A stretch of DNA of 53,580 nt, taken from the NCBI GenBank assembly GCA_937873175.1, contig CALMVT010000476.1, forward strand, positions 1-53,580, read 5' to 3'. Position numbers and translations under genes: made by a program. Below the pieces are notes generated by a model. That model was not told the DNA's origin, searched no databases, and saw only the letters and a program-made list of their open reading frames with translations. This DNA comes from an uncultured Acetobacteraceae bacterium. GTDB taxonomy: Bacteria > Pseudomonadota > Alphaproteobacteria > Acetobacterales > Acetobacteraceae. Below, piece by piece: positions 52,650 through 53,580 of the stretch (the first letter of the stretch is position 1; each line of letters starts with the position of its first letter).

Positions 52650-52743
52650 GTCAACGCGTGTCCCATCCATCCATGGCGCTGTGCTCCCAACACAGGATGC
52701 AGGCAGGATGGGCTGTGCGCCGCTGGAAGGGGGTGAAACGTCG

Positions 52744-53580
52744 ATGCCGCTCTGGGTGCCATTCACGCTGGTCGCTGCGTTGTTCCAGACTTGGCGCACG
52801 GCCTTGCAGCAGCGCCTGCGCGGCCATCTCTCGGTCGGCACAGCCGGGCTTGTGCGCTACCTGTATGCCGTGCCGGTTGGGCTGGTGCTGTTGCTTTCTT
52901 ACTGGGCGGCAAGCGGTGCCGTGCTGCCAGTTCCTACCCTGGCCTTTGTTCTTGCCTGTGCGGCAGCGGGACTTGCCCAGGTCTTCGGTACGTCCTTGCT
53001 GATCATGGCGTTCGGACACCGCAACTTCGCGGTCGGCACGGCCTGTGCCAAGACCGACGCGGTGCAGGCGGCGCTGTTGTCTTGGCTGCTGTTAGGCGAG
53101 GCGCTGGCGCCAGTGGCGTGGTTCGGCATCGGCGTCGGCGCATGCGGCGTCCTGACCTTGTCGCTGGCCGGGCGCGGTTTGCAACTGGGAACACTGCTGC
53201 GCGCCACGGTGCAGCCGGCAGCATTGTGCGGCTTGGGAGCGGGCGCCGGCTTTGCCGTGGCCGGCGTTGGCATCAAAGCCGCGACGATGGCGCTTGCCGC
53301 CTCGAATGCCATTCTGGGAGCATTATTTGCTTTGGTGGTGACCAACATCCTGCAAACATTCATGCAGGGTGGATACATGGCTTGGCGCGCGCCGGAGGGC
53401 CTGCGTGCCGCGTTTTGGTCATGGCGCAGTTCGGCTTGGGTGGGTGCGCTCTCGGCCGGAGGCTCCGCATGCTGGTTCGCAAGCTTCGCCTTGGCGCCCG
53501 TAGCCCTTGTGCGGACTCTGGGCCAGGTGGAAATGGTGTTTACCTTGCTCTTCAGCCGGTTCTACCTGGCGGCAAACTGC
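52744..53580 (+). CDS. DMT/EamA-type membrane transporter, C-terminal end outside window
   Basis: An open frame of 279 codons runs from an ATG at 52744 to the window end without a stop. The product is very hydrophobic, with about eight membrane segments visible, and has the two-half organisation of EamA-type drug/metabolite transporters: FVLACAAAGLAQVFGTSLLIMAFGHRNFAVGTACAKTDAVQAALLSWLLLGEAL is the typical end of the first half (a helix followed by a 'L-G-E' motif). GGGGGTG lies about 9 bases before the ATG. Substrate unknown. It is only partly seen, so length and C-terminus cannot be judged. Confidence 0.85.
   Translation, partial: MPLWVPFTLVAALFQTWRTALQQRLRGHLSVGTAGLVRYLYAVPVGLVLLLSYWAASGAVLPVPTLAFVLACAAAGLAQVFGTSLLIMAFGHRNFAVGTACAKTDAVQAALLSWLLLGEALAPVAWFGIGVGACGVLTLSLAGRGLQLGTLLRATVQPAALCGLGAGAGFAVAGVGIKAATMALAASNAILGALFALVVTNILQTFMQGGYMAWRAPEGLRAAFWSWRSSAWVGALSAGGSACWFASFALAPVALVRTLGQVEMVFTLLFSRFYLAANC

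Overview
The window is about 53.6 kb of GC-rich chromosome from an alphaproteobacterium, most likely of the order Rhodospirillales and perhaps the family Acetobacteraceae. That placement is an inference. It rests on the order rne / N-acetylmuramoyl-L-alanine amidase / PBP1A / prfB, an RNase E whose S1 domain is split by a long acidic insertion, the tRNA-Trp-secE-nusG block, a tkt-gap-pgk operon, and an EcfG-type promoter (GGAAC-N16-CGTT) in front of a CsbD stress gene. I saw no insertion sequence, prophage, CRISPR array or rRNA. The window reads as ordinary chromosome with several small accessory cassettes.

Layout, left to right. 1-1.8 kb: the end of a gamma-glutamyltransferase-like gene and a class I aminotransferase. 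1.8-10 kb: RNase E facing left, then the amidase, PBP1A and prfB facing right; prfB carries an intact programmed +1 frameshift. 10-16 kb: csbD, a flavin reductase, and a complete branched-chain amino acid ABC operon (livHMGF plus the binding protein) facing left. 16-20 kb: tRNA-Lys, a methyltransferase/cupin pair, an O-acetylhomoserine sulfhydrylase-type enzyme and an acyl-CoA synthetase. 20-23 kb: tRNA-Gly, a TonB-family protein, tRNA-Trp, secE, nusG and a YaiI-family gene; rplK does not follow nusG. 23-25.5 kb: a DUF2934 gene, a LuxR-type regulator and an HtrA-like protein that has lost its whole catalytic triad, then creA. 25.6-31.2 kb: a leftward run tkt-gap-pgk-small ORF-NUDIX-exported protein. 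31.3-36.3 kb: an M20-type amidohydrolase divergent from a class II aldolase/lipoprotein pair, then an RlmI-like methyltransferase and a fatty acid desaturase. 36.4-43.4 kb: a response regulator lacking its phospho-acceptor Asp, a two-lobed retropepsin-like protein, an acyl-CoA dehydrogenase and a fused indolepyruvate ferredoxin oxidoreductase divergent from an Lrp/AsnC regulator. 43.4-53.6 kb: MarC, a methyltransferase plus haem-oxygenase-like diiron protein pair, an amidase, a tightly overlapping operon DUF35-thiolase-like-acyl-CoA synthetase (ADP-forming)-enoyl-CoA hydratase, a small exported protein and a truncated DMT-family transporter.

How the parts may work together. liv import, the aminotransferase, indolepyruvate oxidoreductase, acyl-CoA dehydrogenase and the CoA-ligase cassette suggest an amino-acid and organic-acid consumer. 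The least conventional items are the catalytically dead HtrA/LuxR pair, the DUF35/thiolase-like operon in which both zinc-ribbon and thiolase Cys residues are gone, and the methyltransferase/diiron pair. Each is argued separately in the findings.
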